A DNA stretch of 64,000 nucleotides from Rosa chinensis (taxonomy: Eukaryota; Streptophyta; Magnoliopsida; Rosales; Rosaceae): positions 13,396,555-13,460,554 of the forward strand of contig NC_037093.1 of NCBI RefSeq assembly GCF_002994745.2, read 5' to 3'. Positions within the stretch are counted from its first letter, which is position 1. The number at the start of each line of letters is the position of its first letter. Position numbers and translations under genes: made by a program. This document shows positions 35,012-46,563 of this stretch, piece by piece. The notes below the pieces were generated by a model that saw nothing but the letters and a program-made list of their open reading frames with translations, made no database searches and was not told the origin of the DNA.

Positions 35012-36124
35012 ACCGAAGGAGAGTGAGATCAAATTGGTTGAAAAAAAAAAAACGCTTCCCTAGTCTCTGGCTTCGCGGGTCGGACCTTGTTTCGTCTCGG
35101 TTTCAGTTACCTCATTTTTTTAATATTAATTTTGGTCCGGAAGAGATAAACCGTAAAACGACAAAGCGGACTGAGCAAACGGATGAGAGAGAGAGGAGGA
35201 GGAATTGAAATCAGAGAGAGATGAGAAGAATCAGAATCAAGAGAGGAAGAAAGAAAGAAGGAAAGAGTAAGGTTGAATCTTTGGATTTTCCAATTGATGT
35301 GTGGGAGATTTATTGGCTGAGGACTCTCTCTGAGGTGGGGTTTGAGTTTGTTGTGGGGGGGGGGGTGTCTCTTGAGTGCTCTCCCAGAGGAGGGAGAGTC
35401 CCATTTCAATGTCCACATAGCTTTGCATGCCCCTCTCAGCTTGTGGGACCCACGTCCCGTGATGTTTTTTTTTTTTCTTTCTCCCTTTGCTAATTAGTGA
35501 GTTTAATATAATAGTTTTTATGTGCTGTGGCACGTGGTCCTTGCTCGCAACCGTACGGTGGTTTAAGGTGATAGACTCCCCCCCCGCCCTCATACTGAGC
35601 GAAACGTGTCCCACTTTTTGTTTTAATAACTTCTTGTATGGACCGCCAAAAACAAACAAAAAAAAGGTTGAAGACTGAAAGGGTGCTTTTTTTTTTTTTT
35701 TTTTTTTTCCAATTACACGCTTGTAGTACCGGAGTGGAGTTGGCATTCATATATATATATTGGGTAATACCCTCTAGGTAGTACCCATCATTCTTAGTTT
35801 GTGGGTAATATTCATCAAATAATTCGCGGGTATGAGTATTTATTTAATTCATTTCTAAACGGATAAACTCATACCCACTCATTTACCCGTTTTCAATATG
35901 GGCTGTTTTTTTTTTTTTTTAATACTCACTATTTAAGCACCTCTATTCCCCATCTTGGGATATTTTCAAATAGTCGATTGAGTATTTCAAATACTTGAGA
36001 CAGTGTTTAAGAAAGAAATTGTTGATTTAGTCACGAGGAACCAATACGTTTAAAACAAATATTTATTTCCGTAAAACAGTTTTCACAACTTGGCCATTAA
36101 ATGTAAAATAATAAATTTTGATTC

Positions 36125-36700
36125 GTAAATGAACCATCCTCACGGATTACCTTTTGAATCATCTTTTCATAATTATACGATGATCCAACAGTCAGATCCT
36201 AACGGATCGCCTTTTGAATCGCCATTTCACAATTATACGATAATCCAACGGTCGGATCCTCACAGATTGCCTTAAGATCATCCTCTCAAAATTATACAAA
36301 GATCGAACGGTTAGATCCTCACGGATAGCTTTTTGAATCATCTTTTCACAATTATACGATGATCCAACTGTCGGATCCTTACGGATCGCCCTTAAGATCA
36401 TCCTCTCAAAATTATACGAAGATCCAACGGTCGGATCCTCACGGATCGCCTTAAGATCATCCTCTCAAAATTATACAAAGATCGAATGGTCAGATCCTCA
36501 CGGATAGCTTTTCGAATCATCTTTTCACAATTATACAATGATCCAACGGTCGGATCCTTACGGATCACCCTTAAGATCATCCTCTCAAAATTATACGAAG
36601 ATCCAACGGTCGGATCTTCATGGGTTGCCTTTTAAACCATCTTTTCACAATTATATAATGATCCAACGGTCAGATCCTCATCTGAGACCACACAAAGTCA
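36125..36700 (+). repeat. 60-bp tandem repeat, about ten copies
   Basis: The unit centres on GATCCAACGGTCGGATCC followed by TCACGGATCGCCTT, then ATCATCTTTTCACAATTATAC. Period is about 59-60 bp. Two subtypes (CATCTTTTCACAATTATACGATG and CATCCTCTCAAAATTATACGAAG types) partly alternate, suggesting a dimeric higher-order unit. The core is a near-palindrome. Confidence 0.9.
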
Positions 36701-37084
36701 TTGAAACACTTCTACGATCAATATATCAAATCTACAAGTCGATCGGACGGCTTGATCCTCACGGATCAAAACCCATTTACGCTAGTATATCGAAACTATA
36801 TTTCGTAACAATTGAGACTTAATTAAATTTACGCCAAACAAGAATTAATACCAAAAATCTCTTTGGGTCTCAGAGTTTTGGCTGCACAATACCTCCAATC
36901 ATGGCGGCTCGTCTCGTTGAATACTTGAAGGTGTATTCTGGGTGGGAAAGAGAAATACCCTGTATAGGTTTTCCATATTATTATTTTTTTTAGAAGAAGA
37001 AAATTATAAAAATGCCCCATTATGTTGGTTGAAAAATAATAGTTCTCAATTAAAAAAAAAAATTGTGTGTAGTTTACAATTTTA

Positions 37085-37275
37085 TATGGGTATTTGGGTA
37101 AAATTTGGGTACCCACAGGTATACTCATACCCCACCCATTTTTATACGAGTATTTTGTAATTACTCATACCCATACCCATAATTCCATAAACTATGGGAA
37201 TTACCCATTAACAAATACCCAAAAGGAAAAATTAACCGCGGGTACCCATACCCGTGGGTTTTAATGCCATCCTTA
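37085..37275. mobile_element. hAT-like terminus (degenerate)
   Basis: Read inward from 37275 the sequence is TAAGGATGGCATTAAAACCC, then repeated GGGTATGGGTACCC motifs, a common look for plant hAT-type non-autonomous ends. A related stretch with GGGTAATACCC and CATACCCACTC lies at 35760-35900, so the 60-bp array may sit inside a decayed element. The opposite end is not recognisable. Confidence 0.35.
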
Positions 37276-37416
37276 TACCAGAGGAGGGATGCGATGGAGC
37301 TTCATTCGGTGACGTGTGCGAGGGTTTTTGGTGTTTCAGTATTGTATTTGTAATAAGAATATCCAATGTGTGGTTAGGATCGCTTTGTTGTAACATAATG
37401 TTACAAATTGGTGGTG

Positions 37417-38400
37417 CAGCCCCGTTCACCTGTTCAGCTACTGACCAGAGATTATTTGCTCAATTGCCATTAGATTTGCTCAATCTTGATCCAAGGGCTG
37501 AGAAATATTTACATAATTTGAATTAAAATTTATTATTTTTATATTATTTAATCATTCAATTACTTTCTTTTCTCTTCTTGATACCCAAAAATTGCAAACT
37601 CATTCTCATCCCGGCTCCGTTCTGGCCGAAGGCCCAAGAACTTGCCTCTGCCGGAGACCCAAGCCAAGAATTTGCCTCTGCAGTCCCCGTCGCCGACGAC
37701 CAAAACGTCTGGCTCTCTACCTCCTATTTGCAAGACCCATTTCTCATCCCAGCCCCGTTCAATCTCAAATCATATTCCCCAATTCCAAAATCTTAAAACC
37801 ACCTTCCTCTCTTTCTCACTTCTAGGTACCCACTTTTCCTCTTTGAAATTCTGCGATTCTTTCGTCGCAAAATCTTCAATTTTTTTTATCACCTTTCATA
37901 ACCCAGAAGCTCGATTCTTTGTGCTGATGGTCTTGGTTCTTCTCCAGTATTAGAAATTTGAGCTATTTGGGCAAATGGGTATGCTCTAATTTTTAGTGTT
38001 TCAATGGCAATCAAATCCTATGAGATGTTGGTTGAGCAATATATACTTGCTCTCAGACCCTTCTGCTCCTTACACATCTCTGCTTGTGGGGATTTTCACT
38101 TGCAAATTGGTATGGTCAATTGGTCATGTTGTCTTTAACACTATGCTACCCTCTTTCAATGGAAGTCCAAGTTGATGAATTTGCTACTCTGTTAGCCTAG
38201 ATGAGAAGGGTTCTACAAATTTTATGGGTATCGAGAAGAAAAGAAGAGAAGTGAAGATAAGAAAGTAATTGCATATAGAAATAATAAATTTTAATTCAAA
38301 TTATCCAAATATTTCGCAGGCCTTGGATCAAGATTGAGCAAATCCAATAGCAATTGAACAAATAATCCCTGATCAGTAGCTGACCAGGTGAACGGGGCTG
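37417..38400. mobile_element. 984-bp inverted-repeat (MULE-like) element
   Basis: Ends CAGCCCCGTTCACCTG are inverted copies, and the TIRs extend about 125 bp. A perfect 10-bp TSD, ATTGGTGGTG, lies at 37407-37416 and 38401-38410. The interior (37580-37960) is C-rich and gene-leader-like with several short open frames; it might be captured host sequence, but I do not recognise a protein. Confidence 0.85.
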
Positions 38401-38433
38401 ATTGGTGGTGAGCTTTCAAAGCTCAATTTTTAG

Positions 38434-39580
38434 TAGGGCTGGGCATTTTAGCCCAAAAATTCGGATTGGACCAATCCAGACGGTCAGGTCTTGACCGGGC
38501 TTTGAGGAAAAAAAAAATCTTGAAAAAATAAAGTTCGGACCATTTGAGTTTTAATGGTCCGGTCCCAGGCCCTGATATTTGTAAGTCCTAAAGCCTGATT
38601 CCATACTCATCCCATTCAACAACTCTCAAATTTGTAGTTGTTAGTCATTAGGCCATTTTAGTTTATTAGGAAGCACTGTGCTAAACCTTGATTTAGATGG
38701 ATATCCCTTTGTTTTTGTTGGTGAAATGGTTAGAGATTCTCTTTGTTTGATAAAGAGACTCCAAATCCAGTTTTTAATAATACTACTGGAGTACCGGGAA
38801 CAACAACTAGTCATGAATTATGATTTTCATTTTCTACTTTTGTTTCTGGGTTGATGGGGATTGGTTAGAGCGGGGGCCTCAGATTAGTAGTCATTAGTTA
38901 ACATTCAATAAGAATTAGAGCCACAAAAAATTTGCTTCTCTAAGAGTCATAGCCTCTTAAGCGTCAATACAAGCACAAGTGTCTGACCCCTTTCTCACTA
39001 CTTTCTCCTTTTTCTAGTTTCCCTTCCAAAGCACAACCGATTTCATATTCTAAATATCCCTTCGAAGCTCGAACTCTAGAAACGATTGGGAGGAACCCAG
39101 ATTCCCTTTAAAGCCCTCAATTCTCTTCACGAATAGCGATTTCCAGATTTTGAACAAGTAGAAATAAACCCAAATTTTGATCAATCCCTAATTTCCAGAT
39201 TCTAGATTTCAAAACCTAGCAACAATCTCCTTCTTCAATAACTCGAAACCCAACACCAATTTCCAGTTTTCCACTCTCTTTGACCATTTCGAAATCCCAA
39301 TTATAAACCCAACAACGATTTCTTGTTTTCCACTCTCTTCGACCATTTTTGTAACCACTGCATTAGCTTGTTTGTTCTTGAGATGCAAAGATCTGGGAAA
39401 AAAAAAATTTCAATGATGTTGTTGGGCCTGAAAAACCCATAGGATCGACTCATTTAATAACAGTCTGGGCCGTAGTGGTCCATAAAAATGAAAAACTACA
39501 TTTGAGCGCAGCCTGAGATATTCGGGCTTGGCCCCGGGCCCTGTCAAATCCATATCGGGCTAGGCCCATACCCAGACCTA
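38434..39580. mobile_element. Non-autonomous hAT element, 1147 bp
   Basis: It begins TAGGGCTGGGCA and ends TACCCAGACCTA (inverted, diverged). It has a perfect 8-bp TSD, ATTTTTAG (38426-38433 and 39581-39588), as expected for hAT. Both ends are rich in GGGC/GCCC motifs. No transposase is visible. Confidence 0.85.
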
Positions 39581-39588
39581 ATTTTTAG

Positions 39589-41340
39589 GGAGAATGTGAG
39601 TTTATGTGATAAGATGTGGTGTGGTTTTTTTTTGTTTTTTTCTTCTTCTCTGTGGTGGAATGTTATTAATAAAATCATTATACGTCCATTGATTATTGTT
39701 GAAGATTTTAATCCCATTGATTAATATATTTTTGAATTTTTTTTTTGGGTAGTTTTGGTTGGATCTCCAAATTTAATATATGGAACTCCATCTTTTTTCA
39801 ATCAAAAATGCTTGAGATCCCAAATAATTTTACCAAATGATGTGGCAGGTGCCATATCATCAAACTATTTTTAGCATATATTCTTATTTTATTTTTATTC
39901 TTTAAAATAAAAAGAGCTATAATTAAAAGTTCTTGTTGTTTAATAAGAAAAAATATATATGACAAACAACAGAAAAAGGAAGAAAGAACCTTAAACAAAA
40001 CCCTTCAATCAGGGAGACTTTAACATGCAATTGTAGGAGAAGGCTATCAGTCAAAACATAAAAAATAGAATACGAAGTTGTGTATGACTTAATTCATTAG
40101 TTAACCGACAATTGAATGATGATCTATTACTATTACTGGTGGTAGTTTTCATTCTAGAAATAGAGATATGCAGTGATGGCCATGGAGCAATGATGATTTT
40201 CAATTGATAACCGGATCTATCTCTATTGGGTTTCATGTTCTTACATTGTTAAAGGAAGATAGAAATAGATGTACTACTATATATGCAGTCTACTAGATTT
40301 GATGTAATTTCTTTGCGCTATTCTCCTCAAGATTTCTTTGTCCTTTAGATTCTGCAAATTTGGTTGTTTTTTGTTTGAGGAAGGGTGACAGCAAATTTGG
40401 TTGTTTGGTGAACCACGTGTTTTTTTTTTTTTGCTGATTAATTAGTTTCTAAATAAAATCAATGAAATTTGTTGGAAATTATTAAATTGAATGTCTTAAC
40501 ATGTAAGACGCCAACTCAGATGCCACTTAATTTCATATTTATTTTTGGTATAATTTTTTGGTGTCTCTAGCGCTACTCTTTTTCAATTGTTATTGAACTT
40601 TGTTAACTCAAATGAAAAAACAAAGAGTGGTTCTAGTTGGACCTCCAAATTTGATATTTAGACTTCTCATATTTAGCACACTTCCGATTCACTTTTTTGA
40701 ATACATGAAAAACTAAGCACACCTTCTTAATTTTACCAAAACACCCTTGAACAATTAAATTTATGTCTTCAACAATTTGTTATTCTTTTCTTTTTCCTTT
40801 TCTGTCTAATCTTTATTTATTTTTTTTTTTTTATCTCTATCAATTCTTATTAGAGCAATAGTTGTTCATCTCCTTTGTCAATTGCAAAGGTAGTACCATT
40901 TTTAAGAGAACATGGGTAATCTAGGGTGTATGTGGTAAACAAAAGTTGGTGTTTGCTTATTTATGAGAATAAGTGACCGAAAAGTAAAGCATCTCAGTGT
41001 TTGGTAAACTGAACTTTGATAAGTGTTGTGAGTGTTAAAATCAGTGGCAAAATGTTTGGTAAACTCGAAACTAAAAGTGTTTTGAGTTTGTAGAATGACC
41101 AATTTAGACATGAAAGAACATGAAAGAATTTTTTGCCTTAATTGTTTGGTATTATTCTTAACTATCAATTTTTTTTGTTAGGCAAATAGCACAGGCCTTG
41201 TGAACCATTTTTTCATTAGGTGTAAGTTTCTCCATGATCTCCCATATCTGCAGCTTATATATAATGTCGGGAAGTTAGAACACAACATAAAGCTCAATCC
41301 ATAAGTTGCAATTCCATCTAGAAAGATTTATGTGGTGAAC
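39589..41340. other. AT-rich intergenic DNA
   Basis: No gene is recognised. Two related stretches in the same direction (GTTGGATCTCCAAATTTAAT near 39760, GTTGGACCTCCAAATTTGAT near 40640) resemble the end of the nested MULE at 22800 and may be remnants of that family. Confidence 0.4.
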
Positions 41341-41351
41341 ACTGGAACCAC

Positions 41352-41612
41352 CACTACTAGAAAATAGGTTTGTAAATGGACATGCTATAAAAGACAACTA
41401 TTATTTACAACACTCATTTTGTGCGCCGTAAATGAGTCCCAACATGCGTCATCAATGAGTCAAAAGTGTGCCGTAAAAGAGAGGTACATTTACGGCACAC
41501 ATACCATGCACGCCGTAAATAATTTACAACGTGCGTCGTTGATGAGTCAAATGTGTGCCATAAAAAAGAAGTGTATTTACGCCACACATACCATGCACGC
41601 CATAAATGACGT
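41352..41612 (+). mobile_element. CACTA-type end with subterminal repeats
   Basis: It begins CACTACTAGAAAAT at 41352, a CACTA terminus. Next come two diverged copies of a unit of about 110 bp containing GCCGTAAAT, GATGAGTCAAA and CACACATACCATGCAC, like CACTA subterminal repeats. No right-hand terminus is visible, so it is probably truncated. Confidence 0.55.
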
Positions 41613-42589
41613 TTGAGAAAATAAAATAAAAAACCATCCAATTCACAATTTGTATATATGTTTCATATTTCTATATTTTTATTAGTAAATAAACTTCATT
41701 TTTATATGGATTAAATACTGGTTACTCCCTATACTTATAGGGTTTCATCGTTTCAGTCCCTGACTTTCGAATTTTACCTAAAAAGTCCCTAAACTCCCAA
41801 TTTCCTCCCAATTGATCCCTGCCATCAAGCATCCGTCAAAGACTCCGTTATCTTCCTAACGTGGTGGTCGTTTCCCCCCTAAAAAGTCTATTATACCCTC
41901 ACTTACTTTTTTCTTTTAATTAATTTTATTCACTCTTTTTTTTTTTTTTTTTTTTTTTTTTCTGTTTTTTCTTTTTACCTTTTCTTCTTTCCAAGCTCTC
42001 TCTCCTCTATTTATCTCCATCATCTTCTTCCAAAACAAACCCAGCTCTCTCTCCATCTTCTTCTCCCCGGCAATCAACCCTAAAACCTTCGTTTGTCTTT
42101 TGATCAGGTAGTCCCACTGAAGACCCTAATGGCTGTGAAGAGTATTTATTATTAACATTATATGGTACCTGGGAAACGCATGAATAACAATCCGAGCCCA
42201 TCTTTATTAAAAACCAAAACTGGAAATACAACATATTAATTATATGGCCACAAGAGGCTCAGCCAAACCAAGACCAACATGAACCGATCTAGGGAGACAT
42301 TCCTAGTCAACAAATAATGAATTAGCTAAATACATTGTAGAAGAAATAAGAAGAATGAAAGCACAAGAGAAGGGGCCACACAGCAAGGATCAACAGGAGC
42401 CAAAAAGTTGCCAAACCAGTTTCTCTCAAAAAGAATATTTACCAAAAACGAAGAGATCTGCCTTTGCGCTTTTTGGCCGTGAGATTCTCAGACTGTTTCT
42501 TGAGGGCACAATTCAGTTTGGGGAGTTTGTCGCCTAAGACATATGGGTATAGAGAATTATCTTCTCTGAAGAAGTCTTCACAATACTTT

Positions 42590-42807
42590 ATCAAAGATCA
42601 ATATCATGCTTGTCGAAAACAAGGCCGGAATCGGCGACCTTGGAGGCGGAATCAGTGGGCCCACCACCGCCGTACATGGAATCCAAGTTGAAAGCTTTGA
42701 AATTGGTTGAGAACCTGGCCGAGCCGCCGATGATGTTCTCAAAGTCTTAGGCTTTTGGGGCTTCGAAGATCGGGTTGCGATCGTCGGAGAAGGACCCATT
42801 GAAGGAA
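42590..42807 (-). pseudogene. Second captured coding-like fragment
   Basis: Just after the exonuclease piece the minus strand reads SNSFNGSFSDDRNPIFEAP, a stop, then IIGGSARFSTNFKAFNLDSMYGGGG and ADSGLVFDK. The Gly/Ser/Asp/Phe style resembles auxilin-like J-domain proteins, but no J domain is present, so that identity is tentative. The abrupt join to the exonuclease fragment suggests capture from two sources. Confidence 0.4.
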
Positions 42808-43076
42808 TTAGAGGTGTGAATTGATCTGGAGGAGGGTCCAGTCGAGCAGGAAGACGACGACCACCGAGTCGCCGGAGAGTTTGCTGCCGAGTTGGCAGGC
42901 GAGTTGGAGAAGAGGGACGGTTGGGTAAGTGGGGTGGTGGGAGCGGAGGGGCTTCCACTCTGCGTCGAGGGCAATGATGGCGGAGCGAGTCAGGGAGGTG
43001 GTTAGGTGAGTGAACTCAGGAGAATCGATGGAGGAGGCGAAGTGGCTTATCAGGGGCATTGGGTTTTGGGGATCCA
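42808..43076 (-). pseudogene. Captured 3'-5' exonuclease 5' fragment
   Basis: An ATG near 43076 opens MDPQNPMPLISHFASS, continuing through SAIIALDAEWKPLRSHHPTY and VPLLQLACQLG to FLLDWTLLQI, with a stop soon after. LDAEW is the first DEDD motif (D-x-E) of the 3'-5' exonuclease (WRN/Mut-7-like) family; motifs II and III are absent. It lies wholly inside the MULE, so it is a captured piece and not a working gene. A transcript could still act as antisense or siRNA source for the parent gene. Confidence 0.7.
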
Positions 43077-43829
43077 TGGAAGAAGAAGAGGTCAAAAGGG
43101 AAAGAAAAAAAAAACAGAGAGAGAGAGAGAGAGAGAGATTTTTTTTTTTTTTAATTTTTAAAAAGCAATTGACGGTAAAATAGACTTTTTGGCGTAAAAT
43201 AGATGCCACTTCAGCAATTTAATAGACAATTTAGACGGAGCTTGACGGCAGAGACCAATTTAGAGGAAATTGGGAGTTCAAAGACTTTTTAAGTGAAATT
43301 CGAATGGCAGGAACTGAAACGATAAAACCCTGTAAGTATAGGGAGTAAACAATAATTAACTCTTTTTATATTATTAAAAAAAAAAAAACTTCATTTATAT
43401 ATTTATTGTATATCAAATATATTTTGCACACAAGCAAAGAAATATCCATAGCAAGCAAAAACAAACCTACACAACTGCTTTATATCCATTTCCTACACTA
43501 CTTTACATACATTTCTCTTATCCACTCTACGAGATAAGCATCTACAACACTAGCTAAAAGATAGGCTTATTTAAACTACCTTCTTGTGTTTGAGCTACTT
43601 ATTTGAGTTACTTTACAACTTTCTGTGATTACCTGCAACAAAAAATCAACAATTAATGTGGTCATATATGAACATGTAAGTGTTCGTGACACAACAAAAA
43701 CATTCTAACAAGATACCATCCTTGATACATAAAAGGCTACTAGCTTAGATAACCTGCCATTTGAAAAATGATAACGGGTTCCAATATTCTGACTCCCACT
43801 CTAAATATTTATATCTCAACTGCTTCAAA

Positions 43830-44125
43830 TTGCAACTCCAACAGATTCCCCATATTTTTATTTTTCTCTACTTTAGGGAAAAATAAGCCTCTTTTGCTCC
43901 AACAGATTCCCTATAACTATCTCTATTTTAGGGAAAGTGAGGAGAGAGAAAACCAAATTCCCTATATTTACAGCAAACTCCAAAATTTTAAAGAAGAATA
44001 TGGAGATTTTATAGATTACTGTAAACTAGGGAATCTGTTGGAGTTGGAGAAGAAAAATAGGCTAAAGGTTTGACTTTTGCTTCTCTATAATACAAAAATT
44101 ATAGGGAAGCTGTTGGAGTTGCTCT
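43830..44125. mobile_element. MITE with nested inverted repeats
   Basis: Outer ends GCAACTCCAACAG at about 43832 and its inverse CTGTTGGAGTTGC at about 44109. An inner pair (CTCCAACAGATTCCCTA near 43898, inverse near 44030) repeats the motif. This AGCAACTCCAACAG type is common in plant MITEs. I cannot see a TSD. The rest of 43372-45490 shows no gene. Confidence 0.6.
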
Positions 44126-45633
44126 AACCTGTGTTTGTTCTTTGTTGCATATAAGGATGATATTATCCCCTATAGATAAAACAAGAAGTCATTTACTTGT
44201 CAAAAGTCACCCACCAAAAGATCAGGCTACTATTTCATATTATATGTTAACCCAACCAGAAATCATGCCAGTAACCATTCACCAATGAACTTTCAGACAT
44301 GAACCTAAACAACAAGAAAAATTAGAAAATCTGTTTAGTACTTTTAATGCACTAAGTTTTCCATTGTTTTTAATCAACAAAACCATTAACAAAGTAAAAA
44401 CTGGAAATCTGTTTGGTTTCATAGAAAATGCTAGGTTTCCAATTAGTATCAATACCAAATGTAAATCAAACCCAAAAATGCTTAATATATTAGCTAAAAA
44501 TCTAAACAAATAGAGTAAATGAACAAACTATTCAACTTAAGGGACGGTAATACTCAATACATAAATAAACCATTCATTTGATTTCCAAAAATGTCTGCAA
44601 TCTAGCACTTCTTACCTCCAAAGCCATGTCTTCTATGGTTATATCATCGTTTTCATCATAACCAAACTTACCAGCTACTTCTGCTAGGACAAGAAGATAT
44701 GTTAGAACCAATGAGGATATATAATCTATTACGTAATTGCTAACAAGACAAATTCAAGGGAATATATAATTACAAGTTCAAGGAGAAAGAGATGACCTCT
44801 GTATACGATACGGAAGTAGATAGATTGTATGCAGAGAGATAAGTTTAATCTTCGACCACACCCCTAGTCACAATGTCTAAAGGTACGCCAATATATATCA
44901 TGATCCCTTGTCTTAAAAGAGCCCTACATATGTACTGAAACAATAGTCAGAACTGCACAACTAATATCAACTAGGATAAATGGAATGATATATCAAAAAA
45001 TGAGATGGAGTTCCATTTGTTGAACTATGGGTTGCACCATCTCCAGCACAGACTACTAACTGACCAATGGGTGATAATTACTTCAACACTTCAGCCTGCA
45101 GCAAAATTTTGATTTAGATACACACAGTGTCTAGCATTTGACAAAGGAAAAAAAAAAAAACAAGAAAGATACAAATAGAGTGCCAAATAATCTACAAACA
45201 CCTTCAGGGCTTTTTTCTGAGGCATTTTCACAAACACCTTTCGTGCATTCTTCAAGTTTCTCTACCAGCCTCTACCTCTTCCCCTAGATCTGGCTTGTAC
45301 TTGAGATTCAAAACCAACTCTGAAACCTGCTCCTCGGGGAATAAATCCAGCGGAAGTACCCACACCCTTTTCTTCGCCGGCATTGAATAGGTGCACAGTT
45401 TATTAAACGGCATGTTGATTGACGTTCATCATACATTAGTATCAAATATAACTCATAATTTCTAATAAAGAGTTTTTCAACTCTACCAAGCATAAACTTA
45501 GGGGGGTGAAATTTGCACACCACTAATTGCAAATGGCACACCCTTTAATTTTTTTAATACTGTTTCATCTCACAACTTTTTACACTTCCTAAAATACCCA
45601 AAAGTCAGATTTTGTTTTTCCTTCCCTTTTTGG

Positions 45634-45636
<3 letters not shown>

Positions 45637-45719
<83 letters not shown>
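45637..45719 (+). repeat. (CT)n microsatellite, 83 bp
   Basis: About 41 CT units just inside the left TIR; a shorter (GA)n at about 46338-46366 mirrors it inside the right TIR, so the repeat was probably part of the TIR and expanded on one side. Confidence 0.97.
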
Positions 45720-45721
<2 letters not shown>

Positions 45722-45779
45722 CCTCCCCCCCCCCCCCTCCCTCCCCCCAAAAAAACCACGACTATCTTCTCTCTTTCTT

Positions 45780-46090
45780 CTCCATATACGAGCCTAAGCT
45801 GGGTTCCTCTTTCTAGCTCAGCTTTAGAGATTGGAGTTGGGGTCTTGAATTGGTAACCAAATCTAAACCAATCTGAGGAGACCAAGATCACCACCGGATG
45901 GTTCAACTTGGATAAAGGGCTAGCCTTTGAGTCGATTGAAGTGGTGGTGGAGGTAGGTGTGGTGGTAGTGTTTGATGGGTTCGAGAAGAAGAGGAAACCG
46001 AAAGCTGTAGCAGCAGAGAGAGCTATGCAGGTGATGAGTAATAGAGAGATGAAGATGATGGTAGGTTTGAAGTTGAAAAGGTCGAGTCTA
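45780..46090 (-). pseudogene. Captured nucleotide pyrophosphatase/phosphodiesterase 5' fragment
   Basis: The minus strand is open for about 100 codons: FKPTIIFISLLLITCIALSA (signal-anchor-like), a Thr/Ser-rich linker, then PLSKLNHPVVILVSSD and FRFGYQFKTPTP. This matches the N-terminal plan of plant ENPP-type proteins as I recall them (membrane anchor, then PVVxxxSSDGFRFGYQFKTPTPNI); here the Gly after SSD is Trp. The catalytic Thr and the rest of the domain are absent. It lies wholly within the 1000-bp element. Confidence 0.7.
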
Positions 46091-46336
46091 TGTTGAAAGA
46101 GAGCAGAGCTGCAGATGGGTTCGGCGGGTTGGAATCGGGGAAGGTTTCATGGGTAATATATCGGAACCCATCTGGAAAAACAGTGATTGTTGATATAGGT
46201 TCGGAGAATTGAGGAATCTGGGAGATGGGTTGGTCTTAGATTGAGAAAGAGAAAAAGGAAGGTGCAGCTTTGAGTGAGATTCAAGGGTGAAAGGTTGGGT
46301 CTTGGTGGAACAGACTGGTTTTGGAGTGGGGGAGAG

Positions 46337-46370
<34 letters not shown>

Positions 46371-46563
46371 CCAAAAAGGAAAGAAAAAAAATCTGACTTT
46401 AGGGTATTTTAGGAAGTGTAAAAACTAGTGAGATGAAATAGTATTAAAAAAATGAAAGGGTGTGGCATTTACAATTAGGGGTGTGCAAATTTCACCCCCC
46501 TAAACTTAACCCTGAATGTAACTGAAAAAATAAAACTAGTTCTACATGTCATTTAGTACAGAG

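Larger units (their letters stand above)
41708..43362. mobile_element. Pack-MULE carrying host gene fragments, 1655 bp
   Basis: A perfect 9-bp TSD, TTTTTATAT, lies at 41699-41707 and 43363-43371. TIRs start GGATTAAATACTGGTTACTCC and, from the right, GAGTTAATTATTGTTTACTCC, and stay similar for about 110 bp or more. There is no transposase. The interior is GC-rich and coding-like on the minus strand, with an exonuclease fragment and a second protein-like fragment. These are the features of a Pack-MULE. Confidence 0.9.
45501..46500. mobile_element. 1000-bp TIR element with captured phosphodiesterase fragment
   Basis: TIRs of about 140 bp begin GGGGGGTGAAATTTGCACAC on each strand. An 8-bp TSD, TAAACTTA, lies at 45493-45500 and 46501-46508. 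The TSD length fits hAT or a short MULE TSD; the long TIRs and captured host sequence favour a Pack-MULE-like element. It contains a long (CT)n run at its left and (GA)n at its right, which lengthens the inverted symmetry. Confidence 0.85.

Noticed and set aside
36125..36700. CRISPR-like array
   Set aside because: The units are contiguous tandem repeats without unique spacers, and the DNA is plant nuclear.
36192..36822. ORFs on both strands with repeated DPTVGSSYNCEKMI-type peptides
   Set aside because: They are by-products of the 60-bp tandem repeat; reading exists in several frames with no protein support.
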